Virus record (IMG/VR): IMGVR_UViG_3300033064_003572
Location: 1-30,252 of that record
Direction: 5' to 3' (one strand)
Length of the DNA: 30,252 nucleotides
From: a virus
Position numbers and translations under genes: made by a program. The number at the start of each line of letters is the position of its first letter. Positions within the stretch are counted from its first letter, which is position 1. The notes under the pieces are model-generated. The model searched no databases. It had not been told where the DNA came from and saw only the letters and a program-made list of their open reading frames with translations. Of the stretch, positions 1 to 8,546 are shown in pieces.

Positions 1-1
1 A

Positions 2-1660
2 GCTGCGGTAGTCACAGGCGGTTGTAACACCATCGTTGGTTCAATTGTGGGTACTGCTGGATTGTGTAACACAGTGGTATTAGCAGCTGGTACCACTGAA
101 AGATTGCGAGTTGATTCAACTGGGTTGACAATTAATGGAGCACCACTCACAGTGGCCGGCACATTCAATGTTTGTGGTACACGAAATATTGTGAGCTGTA
201 TCAGTGGTACAGGCAGCACCGGAACTGACAACTTCTTTGCTGGTAGCCTTGCTGGTTGTGCAAACACCACTGGCTGCTTCAACACCTTCATTGGTGTTGG
301 TGCTGGTTGCAGCAATACCTTCGGCAATAACAACACTTTTATTGGTATCTATGCTGGTCGCTGCAACACCACCGGCTGCGACAACTTTTTTGCTGGTTTC
401 TGTGCTGGTCTTCTCAATACCACCGGCTGCCACAACAACTTCTTTGGTCGAGAAGCTGGCAGATGTAACACCACTGGTAGCAACAACAATTTCTTTGGTT
501 TCAATGCTGGTCTCTCTAATACCAGTGGCAGCCTCAACTTCTTTGCTGGTCGCTGTGCTGGTCGCTGCAATACCGCTGGCTGTTACAACACCTTCATTGG
601 GTTCCGTGCTGGACACAACAACACCACCGGCAATGACAACACCTTCATTGGTCGTGGTACTGGTGGCAGCAATATCTCCGGCAGCTTCAACACGTTCATT
701 GGTCATTGTGCTGGTCAAGCCAATACTGTTGGCTGCCACAACACGTTCATTGGTCAGTGTGCTGGTTTCTGTACCACCAGCTTTAGCTTCAATAACAACT
801 TCTTTGGTCAGTGTGCTGGTTTCCGCAACAGCGGTGGCAGCAACAACAACTTCTTTGGTGTCTGTGCTGGTGGCTGCAACACCACTGGAAACGATAACAA
901 CTTCTTTGGTTTATATGCTGGTCGCAACAACTCCACTGGCTGCCACAACAACTTCATTGGAAGCTATGCTGGTCGCAACAACACCACCGGCATCAGCAAC
1001 ACGTTCATTGGTCAGTGTGCTGGTTTCTGCAACACCACTGGCAAACACAACAACTACTTTGGTGCCTGTGCTGGTTTGTTCAACACCACTGGCTGCTACA
1101 ACATGTTCTTTGGTTGCAATGCCGGTCGTGCTAACACCACTGGCATCGTCAACTTCTTTGCTGGTCGTTATGCCGGCGCCTGCAACACCACTGGCAGCAA
1201 CAATTTGTTCTTTGGATGTAGTTCCGGGGTAGGCACAGCAGGACTTGCAAACATTACTACAGAGTCAAATAGAATCATCATGGGCAATGATGCTCATACC
1301 TGTGCTCAGATTCAGATTGCCTTTACTGTGGTATCCGATGAACGTGACAAGTGCATATTTGGTGCTGTTCCACACGGTCGTGGATTCTTGCAACAAATCA
1401 ATCCGGTTAAATTTGCATTCAAAAATCGAAACACTGGCTGTTTGTCTGACGCAGTTGGCAAATATCGTTATGGATTTAAAGCACAGGAAATGCTGGCTGC
1501 TGAAGGTGACAAACCAGTCATAACCAGTGCTGACAATCCGGATAAATTACAACTAACCAGCGATTATCTAGTACCAGTTTTGGTAAATGCCATCAAAGAA
1601 CTCGGTGCAGAATTGGATGCACTGAAAGAAAGAGTAGCATTGCTAGAAATTAAATCTTGA
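2..1660 (+). CDS. Tail fibre protein with 17-residue repeats and C-terminal S74 chaperone domain (5' partial)
   Basis: The reading frame is open at the left window edge, so the true start lies upstream; the GTG at 47 is only the first start-like codon. After a short beta-rich lead-in come twenty tandem 17-residue units of the form NTTGxxNxFFGxxAGxx (212-1234), the kind of repeat seen in YadA-like trimeric adhesins and phage fibres. The last ~110 residues match the intramolecular chaperone of endosialidase family (peptidase S74): a SDERDK motif carrying the expected self-cleavage serine, the LQQINPVKFAFK segment, YGFKAQE, and a C-terminal coiled coil (ELGAELDALKERVALLE). Known role of the family: the chaperone drives trimerisation of the fibre and then cuts itself off. 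By inference this is a receptor-binding fibre or adhesin. The repeats are unusually rich in cysteine (about 26). A consensus sigma70 promoter begins at its stop codon. Confidence 0.85.
   Translation, partial: AAVVTGGCNTIVGSIVGTAGLCNTVVLAAGTTERLRVDSTGLTINGAPLTVAGTFNVCGTRNIVSCISGTGSTGTDNFFAGSLAGCANTTGCFNTFIGVGAGCSNTFGNNNTFIGIYAGRCNTTGCDNFFAGFCAGLLNTTGCHNNFFGREAGRCNTTGSNNNFFGFNAGLSNTSGSLNFFAGRCAGRCNTAGCYNTFIGFRAGHNNTTGNDNTFIGRGTGGSNISGSFNTFIGHCAGQANTVGCHNTFIGQCAGFCTTSFSFNNNFFGQCAGFRNSGGSNNNFFGVCAGGCNTTGNDNNFFGLYAGRNNSTGCHNNFIGSYAGRNNTTGISNTFIGQCAGFCNTTGKHNNYFGACAGLFNTTGCYNMFFGCNAGRANTTGIVNFFAGRYAGACNTTGSNNLFFGCSSGVGTAGLANITTESNRIIMGNDAHTCAQIQIAFTVVSDERDKCIFGAVPHGRGFLQQINPVKFAFKNRNTGCLSDAVGKYRYGFKAQEMLAAEGDKPVITSADNPDKLQLTSDYLVPVLVNAIKELGAELDALKERVALLEIKS
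212..1234 (+). repeat. Twenty tandem 51-nt (17-aa) coding repeats in the fibre gene
   Basis: Units follow NTTGxxNxFFGxxAGxx with a strict 51-nt period. One unit (773-826) has an extra residue and a diverged start (TTSFSF). Cysteines recur at unit positions 5, 13 and 17. The regular spacing suggests a repeated beta fold, one turn or strand pair per unit. Codon-level divergence between units shows this is an old coding repeat array, not a CRISPR or recent tandem duplication. The low-complexity composition creates long spurious ORFs in other frames. Confidence 0.9.
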
Positions 1661-1685
1661 CATTGGGTTTCCAAGACTATATAAT
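1657..1685 (+). promoter_or_regulatory. Consensus sigma70-type promoter for the glycan island
   Basis: TTGACA (1657-1662), exactly 17 nt spacer, TATAAT (1680-1685). Both hexamers are perfect. The -35 box overlaps the TGA stop of the fibre gene. The next ATG is at 1709, leaving a leader of about 17 nt. It should be read by unmodified host RNA polymerase, which suggests early expression of the downstream genes (inference). Confidence 0.8.
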
Positions 1686-1706
1686 CGTACTAGTCTTTTG
1701 GAAACC
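1666..1706. promoter_or_regulatory. Inverted repeat enclosing the -10 box
   Basis: Left arm 1666-1679 (GGTTTCCAAGACTA) pairs with right arm 1691-1706 (TAGTCTTTTGGAAACC), giving 14 bp with a 2-nt bulge. The 11-nt loop (1680-1690) holds the whole TATAAT box. There is no T-run after the right arm, so a classic terminator for the fibre gene is unlikely. It could be a repressor site on the promoter or a structured end for the fibre transcript. Confidence 0.55.
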
Positions 1707-1708
1707 TG

Positions 1709-2353
1709 ATGAAAAAAATATTAATTGCTACTCCGTGTCTTGACCAAAAGGTCGACGCTTACTTTGTACATAGCCTATGTGAATCTATCAAGCTGGGCAT
1801 CAAACACAACCTGGACATACGTTGTGTGTTTCTAGCAAACGAAAGCATTTTGCCCATGGCCAGAAATGAACTTTTTGCACTAGCATATAAAGAAAATTAC
1901 GACACAATGGTGTTTATTGATGACGACGAGAGCTGGGATGAAACTGCACTGATTGAAATCATACAATCTGAAAAAGATGTAGTTGCTTTACCAGTTGTTA
2001 ACAAAGGTGATAAAGATATCACTTTTAATGTTTGGTTAACCAAAGACACTAAAAAAGATGAATCTGACGGATACATAAAGATCAACAAATGCGGCACAGG
2101 TTTTTTAAAACTCTCAAGAAAAGTAATTGAGGATCTGTGGAACTCAAACACAGAGCTGGTTTTTAGAAATAAAAAAATAAAAAACATCTGCGAATATACA
2201 CAGGTCAACGGTGATTTTGTTGGTGAGGACATTACGCTTACTAGCAAAATCAAAGATCTTGGATACGATATCTGGCTGAACCCAAATCATACTGTGTCGC
2301 ATATAGGTAATAAAATGTATCGAGGCGACTTCAAGCTCAAGAACAATTTATGA
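1709..2353 (+). CDS. Glycosyltransferase, GT-A fold (GT2/Anp1-like)
   Basis: A 214-residue protein opening with a beta strand and sugar-nucleotide loop (KKILIATPCLDQ) and carrying the acidic FIDDDESWD motif at residues 69-77. This is the DxD metal/nucleotide-sugar site of GT-A glycosyltransferases. A second conserved-looking segment (NKCGTGFLKLSRKV) resembles the acceptor-side region of phage and bacterial GT2-like enzymes. Donor and acceptor cannot be read from sequence. It is the first gene after the consensus promoter and overlaps the next gene by 4 nt (ATGA), so the two are translationally coupled. No strong Shine-Dalgarno precedes the ATG (only GGAAAC). It probably transfers a sugar to a cell-surface or virion glycan. 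Confidence 0.75.
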   Translation: MKKILIATPCLDQKVDAYFVHSLCESIKLGIKHNLDIRCVFLANESILPMARNELFALAYKENYDTMVFIDDDESWDETALIEIIQSEKDVVALPVVNKGDKDITFNVWLTKDTKKDESDGYIKINKCGTGFLKLSRKVIEDLWNSNTELVFRNKKIKNICEYTQVNGDFVGEDITLTSKIKDLGYDIWLNPNHTVSHIGNKMYRGDFKLKNNL

Positions 2354-3699
2354 TTGACATCATCATTCCCACAATGTGGATGGCAAAAACTACCACGGAT
2401 GCAATACAAAAATATTGCAAAAATCCAAAAGTTAACAAAATCATCTTGGTGGACAATAATCGCAAGATGCGTCCCTCAGAATTTTCTAAAATCATATCCA
2501 ATCCCAAAGTTGAATATGTGTGTTACGGTAAGAACATATATGTTAATCCAGCCTGGAATGAAGGTTACTTTAGAAGCACCTCAGAAATTATTGCAATCAT
2601 CAACGATGACATCGTGGTTGAGGACGATATATTTGATCTAGTGTTAGATCACAATTTAAAATCTGGAGACTTGGTTGGAGTCAATCTCCGCGGATACCAA
2701 GACAATTACAAAATTGATGACCACATAGAAACCAAAGAAGAGATTGTCAAGTTGAACTATGATCGAACATCGCCCATTGGAGGACAGTTATGGGCGTTTG
2801 GTATATGTATGTTCATGCACAGAAGTACATACAAAATTATTCCTAGTTTGTATCAAATTTGGTACGGTGATGATTATCTTGCACAGAATGCAAAAAACGT
2901 GTACGGAATCAACAGCAATCGTATAAAGGGCAACATCTCAGAGACTCTTAAAAGATTTAACAATCCCAACGATGATGTTTCTAAAAGAATAGAATTGGAT
3001 TCAAAAAACTTTTTGAAGTTTAGTCATTTTTACAATGAAAAAAAGTGGGATCTGCCCAAAAATATGATTGAAAAGTATGAGAGTCAACGTAAATCTACTA
3101 AACACAACAAACAATATGTATTTGAAGTTGATCACCAACAAAAAACCACAACAAAACCCAACCAAGATGTATTTGAAGCTGAATATCAACGTGCAAAAAA
3201 AACATCAAGCGATATCAATCAAAACTTGCCTGTACTTTATGAATTGGCCAAAGAGTGTGGAACCATAGTTGAGATGGGAGTCAGAACTGGTGTAAGCACT
3301 CGTGCTTTTCTAAACACAGATGCTTCACTGATATCAATTGATATTCAAAAGAATGCAACAGTTGAAAAACTTTTTGCATTGGCCGATGCTGGTGGAAAAT
3401 CCTGCCAATACTGTATTGGGGATACGTTGAAGATTGAAATCGCAGAAACAGATCTACTGTTTATTGATACGCTACATACATATGAACAATTAACACAAGA
3501 GTTAAAACTGCATGGAAACAAAGCAAAAAAGTATTTGATTTTCCATGATACACACACATTTGGAACGGTGGGCGAGATTGGCATTGATAAAAGAGGGCTC
3601 ATGCCTGCTATTATTGAATTTGTAATTGCCAACCCGCATTGGGGATTTTATATCCATAAGACAAATAACAATGGTTTAACCGTTCTAAAACGTTCGTAA
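2350..3699 (+). CDS. Fusion: GT-A glycosyltransferase + SAM-dependent methyltransferase
   Basis: Residues 1 to ~230 look like a GT2-type glycosyltransferase: a start MIDIIIPTMW, VDNNR at 34-38, and an NDD metal motif at 85-87. After a linker with a loose internal duplication (VFEVDHQQK... and VFEAEYQRAK...), residues ~290-449 look like a class I methyltransferase of the Methyltransf_24/CmcI-like type: motif I IVEMGVRTGVSTRAF near residue 305, then LLFIDTLHTYEQ and a FHDTHTFG segment. The likely job is sugar transfer plus methylation of the same glycan. It overlaps the preceding gene by 4 nt. Substrates are unknown; the domain calls are from motifs only. Confidence 0.7.
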   Translation: MIDIIIPTMWMAKTTTDAIQKYCKNPKVNKIILVDNNRKMRPSEFSKIISNPKVEYVCYGKNIYVNPAWNEGYFRSTSEIIAIINDDIVVEDDIFDLVLDHNLKSGDLVGVNLRGYQDNYKIDDHIETKEEIVKLNYDRTSPIGGQLWAFGICMFMHRSTYKIIPSLYQIWYGDDYLAQNAKNVYGINSNRIKGNISETLKRFNNPNDDVSKRIELDSKNFLKFSHFYNEKKWDLPKNMIEKYESQRKSTKHNKQYVFEVDHQQKTTTKPNQDVFEAEYQRAKKTSSDINQNLPVLYELAKECGTIVEMGVRTGVSTRAFLNTDASLISIDIQKNATVEKLFALADAGGKSCQYCIGDTLKIEIAETDLLFIDTLHTYEQLTQELKLHGNKAKKYLIFHDTHTFGTVGEIGIDKRGLMPAIIEFVIANPHWGFYIHKTNNNGLTVLKRS

Positions 3700-3719
3700 A
3701 GCATTATAGCAAGGAAAAC

Positions 3720-4616
3720 ATGAAGTATAGCATTTTTCACCTTCAAGGTGGCATTGGAAAGCACGTTGCTGCCACAGCAGTAGCAAGAGTGATCAAAAAT
3801 AATCATCCAGATAGAAAGCTCATTGTGGTATGTGCATATCCAGATATTTTCATCAACTTACCTTTTGTTGACAGAGTATTTACTCTGGGCAATACCAGTT
3901 ATTTCTATCAAGAGTTTATACAAGATAAAGATAGTATCTTGTTCCATCACGAACCGTATTACACCACCAATCACATACACAAGAGAAAAAAACTAATTGA
4001 AAATTGGTGTGATATGTATGGGTTGAAATACAGTGGCGAAAAACCAGAATTGAAGTTCAACAAGTTACAATATGATATTTCCAAAAGTTTCTGGGGCAGA
4101 AAAAAACCCATAATGTTTTTTCACACCAATGGCGGCATGATGACAAATGATGCCAAACCATATGCATGGACACGGGATATGCCCGTAGATGTTGCACAGG
4201 AACTGGTTGACCATTACAAAAAAGATTATCATATATATCAGGTTACCAAACTCAACTCACCAAAATTACAAGGCGCTGAACACATCTTTGCCACACAGCA
4301 ACAATCACTGTCCTTGATGGAGTTGTTTAGTATTTTGCTTCATAGTAAGAAACGTATTTTGATTGATTCTTGTCTACAACATGCAGCAGCAGCAATGAAT
4401 CGCAAATCTACTGTGCTATGGAATGGAACAAGCCCTAAGGTATTTGGGTACGATTTGCATGAGAATATCTGTACAGATATACCTTATGACTTTAAACTTC
4501 CCGGAAGCTACTTATTTGACTTTGATTTCAACGGCAATGAAGTAGAGTATCCTTTTTCTGACAATGTCAAACTGTTTGACATAAATAAGATTATAGAGTC
4601 AGTTGACAAACAATAA
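3720..4616 (+). CDS. GT9-like (heptosyltransferase-type) glycosyltransferase, GT-B fold
   Basis: A 298-residue protein beginning HLQGGIGKHVAATAVARV, the N-terminal glycine loop typical of GT9/ADP-heptose:LPS heptosyltransferase-like proteins. The C-terminal half has IDSCLQHAAAAMNRKSTVLW followed by GTSPKVFGY, matching the family's D-S-x-x-x-H-A-A-A donor-binding segment and the G-T-S-P turn. Family members act on the inner core of lipopolysaccharide, but here the substrate is unknown. AAGGAA lies 6 nt before the ATG, a good Shine-Dalgarno. It sits between other glycosyltransferases and a sulfotransferase, consistent with one glycan pathway. Confidence 0.7.
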   Translation: MKYSIFHLQGGIGKHVAATAVARVIKNNHPDRKLIVVCAYPDIFINLPFVDRVFTLGNTSYFYQEFIQDKDSILFHHEPYYTTNHIHKRKKLIENWCDMYGLKYSGEKPELKFNKLQYDISKSFWGRKKPIMFFHTNGGMMTNDAKPYAWTRDMPVDVAQELVDHYKKDYHIYQVTKLNSPKLQGAEHIFATQQQSLSLMELFSILLHSKKRILIDSCLQHAAAAMNRKSTVLWNGTSPKVFGYDLHENICTDIPYDFKLPGSYLFDFDFNGNEVEYPFSDNVKLFDINKIIESVDKQ

Positions 4617-4628
4617 AGTGAGAAACAC

Positions 4629-5594
4629 ATGAAAGAAATGATTAAAGAAATTATCCGCGAGGAAATGATGAAGACCATGATGAAGAAATACTACTTCATG
4701 TCCGGGTTACCCCGGTCTGGTAGCACTTTGCTTTCTGCAATTCTAAATCAAAATCCCAGAATGCACTCTGGTCCAAGTTCACCTGTGGTGGGTATCATGC
4801 TCACCCTTGAGAATGCAATTGCCAATGATGAATTATTTTTAGCTTATCCAAAACCAGAACAGGCAGGCAAAATAATTAGCAATGTGATTGAAAACTATTA
4901 CTCGGACGTGGATAAACCAGTTATCATTGATAAAAATAGATCTTGGGTGAATCGTATGCATTACATCCCAGGATACTTTGGCGTTGAACCCAAGATCCTT
5001 TGCCCAGTCAGAAGCATTGATGAAATTTTGACATCATTCATTACTATGTATCGCAGAAATCCATTCAATGGCAACGGCAAAGTAAATTTCATGGATGAGA
5101 TGTTGATCAAGAGTAACATACCACTCAATGATGAAAACAGATGTGAATTGTTAGCCAGCCCCAATGGTATTCTTGGACAAAGTTACAATGGCATTCGTCA
5201 GGCGATCATGGAAGGCAGGGGAAAACAAATTCATTTCATTGAGTATGATGATTTGATGAACAATCCCAATGAGACCATGCGCAAGATTTATGAGTTCTTG
5301 GACGAAGAATATTTTGAACATGATTTTTCAAACATAAAAAATGTCCATAAAGAGCATGATGCAGAAGTATATGGTCTTGCAGACATGCACGAAGTACGTG
5401 AAATTTTACAAAAAGTTTCTGCTAATCCATCAGAAATTTTACCAGAATCAACCATTAAAAAATGTGAGAATGCAGAATTCTGGAGAACAATGGATGAAGT
5501 GTATGATGATACACAGGAGCTAGAGTTTGATGAAACATCAACAGATGTTGATGAATCTTTAGAACAAAATGACACAAAACTAATAGGAGAATAA
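4629..5594 (+). CDS. Sulfotransferase (PAPS-dependent, Sulfotransfer_3-like)
   Basis: Residues 21-40 hold YYFMSGLPRSGSTLLSAILN, the 5'-phosphosulfate-binding loop (GLPRSGST). CPVRSIDEILTSF further on matches the 3'-phosphate-binding region, with the usual Arg and Ser. The family moves sulfate from PAPS to a hydroxyl or amine of a sugar, lipid or peptide. The N terminus is a short amphipathic lysine/glutamate helix; the Met at residue 13 (4665), preceded by GAGGAA, is an alternative start. The C-terminal 25 residues are very acidic (many D and E). By inference it sulfates the glycan made by the neighbouring glycosyltransferases. The next gene starts 2 nt after its stop. Confidence 0.8.
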   Translation: MKEMIKEIIREEMMKTMMKKYYFMSGLPRSGSTLLSAILNQNPRMHSGPSSPVVGIMLTLENAIANDELFLAYPKPEQAGKIISNVIENYYSDVDKPVIIDKNRSWVNRMHYIPGYFGVEPKILCPVRSIDEILTSFITMYRRNPFNGNGKVNFMDEMLIKSNIPLNDENRCELLASPNGILGQSYNGIRQAIMEGRGKQIHFIEYDDLMNNPNETMRKIYEFLDEEYFEHDFSNIKNVHKEHDAEVYGLADMHEVREILQKVSANPSEILPESTIKKCENAEFWRTMDEVYDDTQELEFDETSTDVDESLEQNDTKLIGE

Positions 5595-5595
5595 T

Positions 5596-5862
5596 ATGTC
5601 AGACACACCAAGAACACTTGAGCAAATTCAAGGAACAATTCGTGCAGCACGCGACAGCGTTTGGGTGATCTCAGATGAGATTGAAAAACTAACCACAAGA
5701 GGTGAGTTAACCAATGAAGGTCGTGGAAATCTTGAACGAAATGTTGGTCATTTAAACCTAGTTGTTGCGGATACAGAGCTGGTGGCATCTGGTGAAGATA
5801 TTGCTGATCTACACAGTGCTATTGCAGCAGGTGAACAAGCCCTGGCAAACAATCCAGCGTAA
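5596..5862 (+). CDS. Small helical protein of unknown function
   Basis: An 88-residue, mostly helical, acidic protein without Cys, signal peptide or membrane segment. It has a strong Shine-Dalgarno (AGGAG) 6 nt before the ATG and starts just after the sulfotransferase stop, so it is very likely translated. I do not recognise a family. Its location inside the modification island suggests a role there, but nothing in the sequence shows one. Confidence 0.7.
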   Translation: MSDTPRTLEQIQGTIRAARDSVWVISDEIEKLTTRGELTNEGRGNLERNVGHLNLVVADTELVASGEDIADLHSAIAAGEQALANNPA

Positions 5863-5917
5863 TCGCCGATCACAACAGATTTAATTACATGTAAGTTGCA
5901 TCTGCATAAATGTATAT

Positions 5918-8545
5918 GTGACTACATCATTATCTCAACAAATCTATAAAAACGGGCTAGCCAAGCCCGTGATTGCTGCTGGCGGCAGTGTACATCCGCT
6001 GATCATTCCGGCTGATTTGTCAGGCACTGGCTTGATGAATCCTTCCATTTACGTGGACGGACAAACAATTTTGGTAAATCTACGCCATGTGAATTACACA
6101 TTATGGCATAGTGAACACAAAAAGTTTGAACACAGATACGGTCCACTGCAATATCTACATCCAGAGAACGACATTCACCTTCGCACATGGAACTACATGT
6201 GCATAATGAACCCTGATCTCACAATCAAACAAGTGACCAAAGTAGATACATCTGAGTGTGATAAAGAACCAATTTGGGAATTTGTAGGATTAGAAGATGC
6301 AAGATTGTTACGCTGGGATCACAAATTATGGCTGACTGGAGTACGTAGAGATACTACCACTCACGGTGAGGGGCGTATGGAACTGTCAGAGATCAATATG
6401 TTTCTGGATCGAGTAACAGAAGATAGCCGCAAGCGCATCCCTGCACCAGGAGATAACACTAGCTATTGCGAGAAAAATTGGATGCCGGTGCTGGATCAAC
6501 CGTTTACCTATGTCAAGTGGACTAATCCCACAGAAGTAGTAAAATACGATATTGACACTGGACAAACACATGTTATATTTGCTGACTCTAATCCTCGCAT
6601 ACCCGGTGTTCCAGACTTTCGTGGCGGCAGTCAAGTTATTCCCTACGGTGACAACTACATAGCCCTAGTGCATGAAACCAACTTGTTCAACAGTCCTGCT
6701 GGTAAAAAAGATGCCACATATAGACATAGGTTTGTGATGTGGGATAGCAGTTGGAAACTGTTGGCCTATACTGATGCATTTAGTTTTATGAATGCTGACA
6801 TTGAATTTTGTTGTGGTGCAGCTTGGTATGACGATCATTTGTTGTTGACTTTTGGATTCCAGGACAATTGTGCATTTGTCTTGAAGATGCCAAAAACATG
6901 TGTGGACGAATTTATCCAACAAGCAAACTATACCAATTTAGTTGTGCCAACTATAACTCACAATGGCACAACACACAAGTTTGATTGGGGGAGACTGACC
7001 AACAACCAACAGTTCCATAACACTGTTACCAATGAAATATTTGTAGACAACGCTTATCAGCGATTTGGTGAAGTTGTCGCCGGCGATGTTGTAGTAGACA
7101 TAGGTGCTAGTGCAGGACCGTTTACCTGGAGTATTGCATCTAAAAAGCCCAGCCGTGTGATCTGTCTTGAACCACATAAAGATTTATATCCTACCCTGGT
7201 AAAAAATGTCAGTAACACAGGCATATCTGTTGTTACCATAAACAAAGCAATAGGGCATTCAGATGGGCAAAACTATAGCTGCGGCCTATACAATGAGAAC
7301 AAAGTTGAACACAGTGACGGCACAGATGGAATTGTATTAGACACCATCAAATTCAGCACATTGATAGATGAACAAAAAATCACGCATATTGATTTTCTAA
7401 AGATGGATTGCGAAGGTGGGGAATATGATGTTCTCAACAATGAAAATTTTGACTGGATCATGAACAATGTGCGTAAGATTGCCATGGAAGTGCATCTTAC
7501 CACTCCTGCACTCAAAGAAAAATTTTGCAACTTTAGAGATACTTATTTGAAAAAATTCACAGACTTCCAGGTGCTTAGTCTTGATTATGTGGATATCAAA
7601 TGGGGATTATGGGACGACTGGTTTATTAAAAATTACGGCGCAATTATGATTTATATCAATAACCCAGTTGCGGGCCCAGTTAAACAAAAGTGGCAACACT
7701 ATCCAGCACCCACACTTGAAATAACTACAATTATTCCAGAAAAAGGCTGTGTGGTTGATTGTGTATTTTGTCCACAACGCACACTGGAGGAAGTTTACAA
7801 AGGTACTAGAATCCTAACTTTAGATGCATTCAAGACCATGATTGATAAAGTGCCCACAGATGTAAGGATCACGTTTGCTGGATTTACCGAACCTTGGATG
7901 AACAAATACTGCACTGACATGGTGGTATACGCACACGAACAAGGACATCCTGTGAGTATTTTTACCACTGGAGTTGGGGTGAGCGTGGAAGATATGGAAG
8001 CAATTGTAGATATACCATTTGCTGGCAATCCCAATGGCGGTTTTGTATTGCACTTGCCAGATGCTGAAATGCTAGCAAGACATCCTATCACTCCGGGATA
8101 TCTCAAAACACTAGAGTGGATTCGAGATAATCAACACAGAATACAAAACTTCTCTGTAATGAGCATGGGCAAAGAACTGCACCCCAGCATTCGACACATA
8201 TTTGATTGGGCACCCAGTTACGATATGTGGAGCAGAGCTGGCAATCTCATTAGAGAAAGTGTGGCCAAACCGCAATTGATTACCCTGCGCGATCGCTGGA
8301 ATGCTATCACACACACCGGACCTAAGACTTGTGGATGTGTTGAAGGACTGTATCATAATGTGCTGTTGCCCAATGGCGATGTGAGTCTATGCTGTATGGA
8401 TTACGGACTAGAACATATCATTGGCAACTTGAACACACAATCATACGAAGATGTTATACCACAAGATCAGACCTGTTACGACTTGTGTAACTTTTGTGAA
8501 AACGCTACAGATCCCAAAGAAAAAATTATAACCTTCCATCGGTAA
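5918..8545 (+). CDS. Three-domain fusion: GH130-like beta-propeller + FkbM methyltransferase + radical SAM/SPASM
   Basis: GTG start; an in-frame stop lies just upstream (5882-5884) and the first internal ATG would cut into a conserved-looking region. Residues 1 to ~370 look like a five-bladed propeller of the GH130 glycosidase/phosphorylase type (VGLEDARLLRW, RGGSQVIPYGDNYIALVHET, IEFCCGAAWYDDHLLLTFG). Residues ~380-585 are an FkbM-type methyltransferase: VVDIGASAGPFTW at about 391, FLKMDCEGGEYDVL at about 493, then MEVHL. Residues ~600-875 are a radical SAM domain with the 4Fe-4S triad C611-x3-C615-x2-C618, followed by a SPASM-like Cys set (C805, C807, C825, C826, C853, C857, C860) around LPNGDVSLCC. 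Likely roles are glycan or peptide modification using two SAM chemistries. The order and combination of domains are unusual. No frameshift is visible. The gene after it starts 1 nt past its stop. Confidence 0.8.
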   Translation: MTTSLSQQIYKNGLAKPVIAAGGSVHPLIIPADLSGTGLMNPSIYVDGQTILVNLRHVNYTLWHSEHKKFEHRYGPLQYLHPENDIHLRTWNYMCIMNPDLTIKQVTKVDTSECDKEPIWEFVGLEDARLLRWDHKLWLTGVRRDTTTHGEGRMELSEINMFLDRVTEDSRKRIPAPGDNTSYCEKNWMPVLDQPFTYVKWTNPTEVVKYDIDTGQTHVIFADSNPRIPGVPDFRGGSQVIPYGDNYIALVHETNLFNSPAGKKDATYRHRFVMWDSSWKLLAYTDAFSFMNADIEFCCGAAWYDDHLLLTFGFQDNCAFVLKMPKTCVDEFIQQANYTNLVVPTITHNGTTHKFDWGRLTNNQQFHNTVTNEIFVDNAYQRFGEVVAGDVVVDIGASAGPFTWSIASKKPSRVICLEPHKDLYPTLVKNVSNTGISVVTINKAIGHSDGQNYSCGLYNENKVEHSDGTDGIVLDTIKFSTLIDEQKITHIDFLKMDCEGGEYDVLNNENFDWIMNNVRKIAMEVHLTTPALKEKFCNFRDTYLKKFTDFQVLSLDYVDIKWGLWDDWFIKNYGAIMIYINNPVAGPVKQKWQHYPAPTLEITTIIPEKGCVVDCVFCPQRTLEEVYKGTRILTLDAFKTMIDKVPTDVRITFAGFTEPWMNKYCTDMVVYAHEQGHPVSIFTTGVGVSVEDMEAIVDIPFAGNPNGGFVLHLPDAEMLARHPITPGYLKTLEWIRDNQHRIQNFSVMSMGKELHPSIRHIFDWAPSYDMWSRAGNLIRESVAKPQLITLRDRWNAITHTGPKTCGCVEGLYHNVLLPNGDVSLCCMDYGLEHIIGNLNTQSYEDVIPQDQTCYDLCNFCENATDPKEKIITFHR

Positions 8546-8546
8546 T

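Noticed and set aside
116-739. 207-aa antisense ORF over the fibre repeats
   Set aside because: Repeat periodicity keeps the antisense frame open; composition is repetitive and has no start signal.
204-1232. 342-aa plus-strand ORF inside the fibre gene
   Set aside because: It is a frame-shifted reading of the 51-nt repeats, low complexity (Leu/Val/Thr/Ala rich), with no ribosome site.
212-1234. CRISPR-like array
   Set aside because: Repeats are contiguous, coding, in frame and diverged, with no spacers.
5904-5912. CATAAATG box before the GTG start of the propeller fusion as a late promoter
   Set aside because: The last base differs from the other boxes and it lies only 5 nt before the start; too weak to call.
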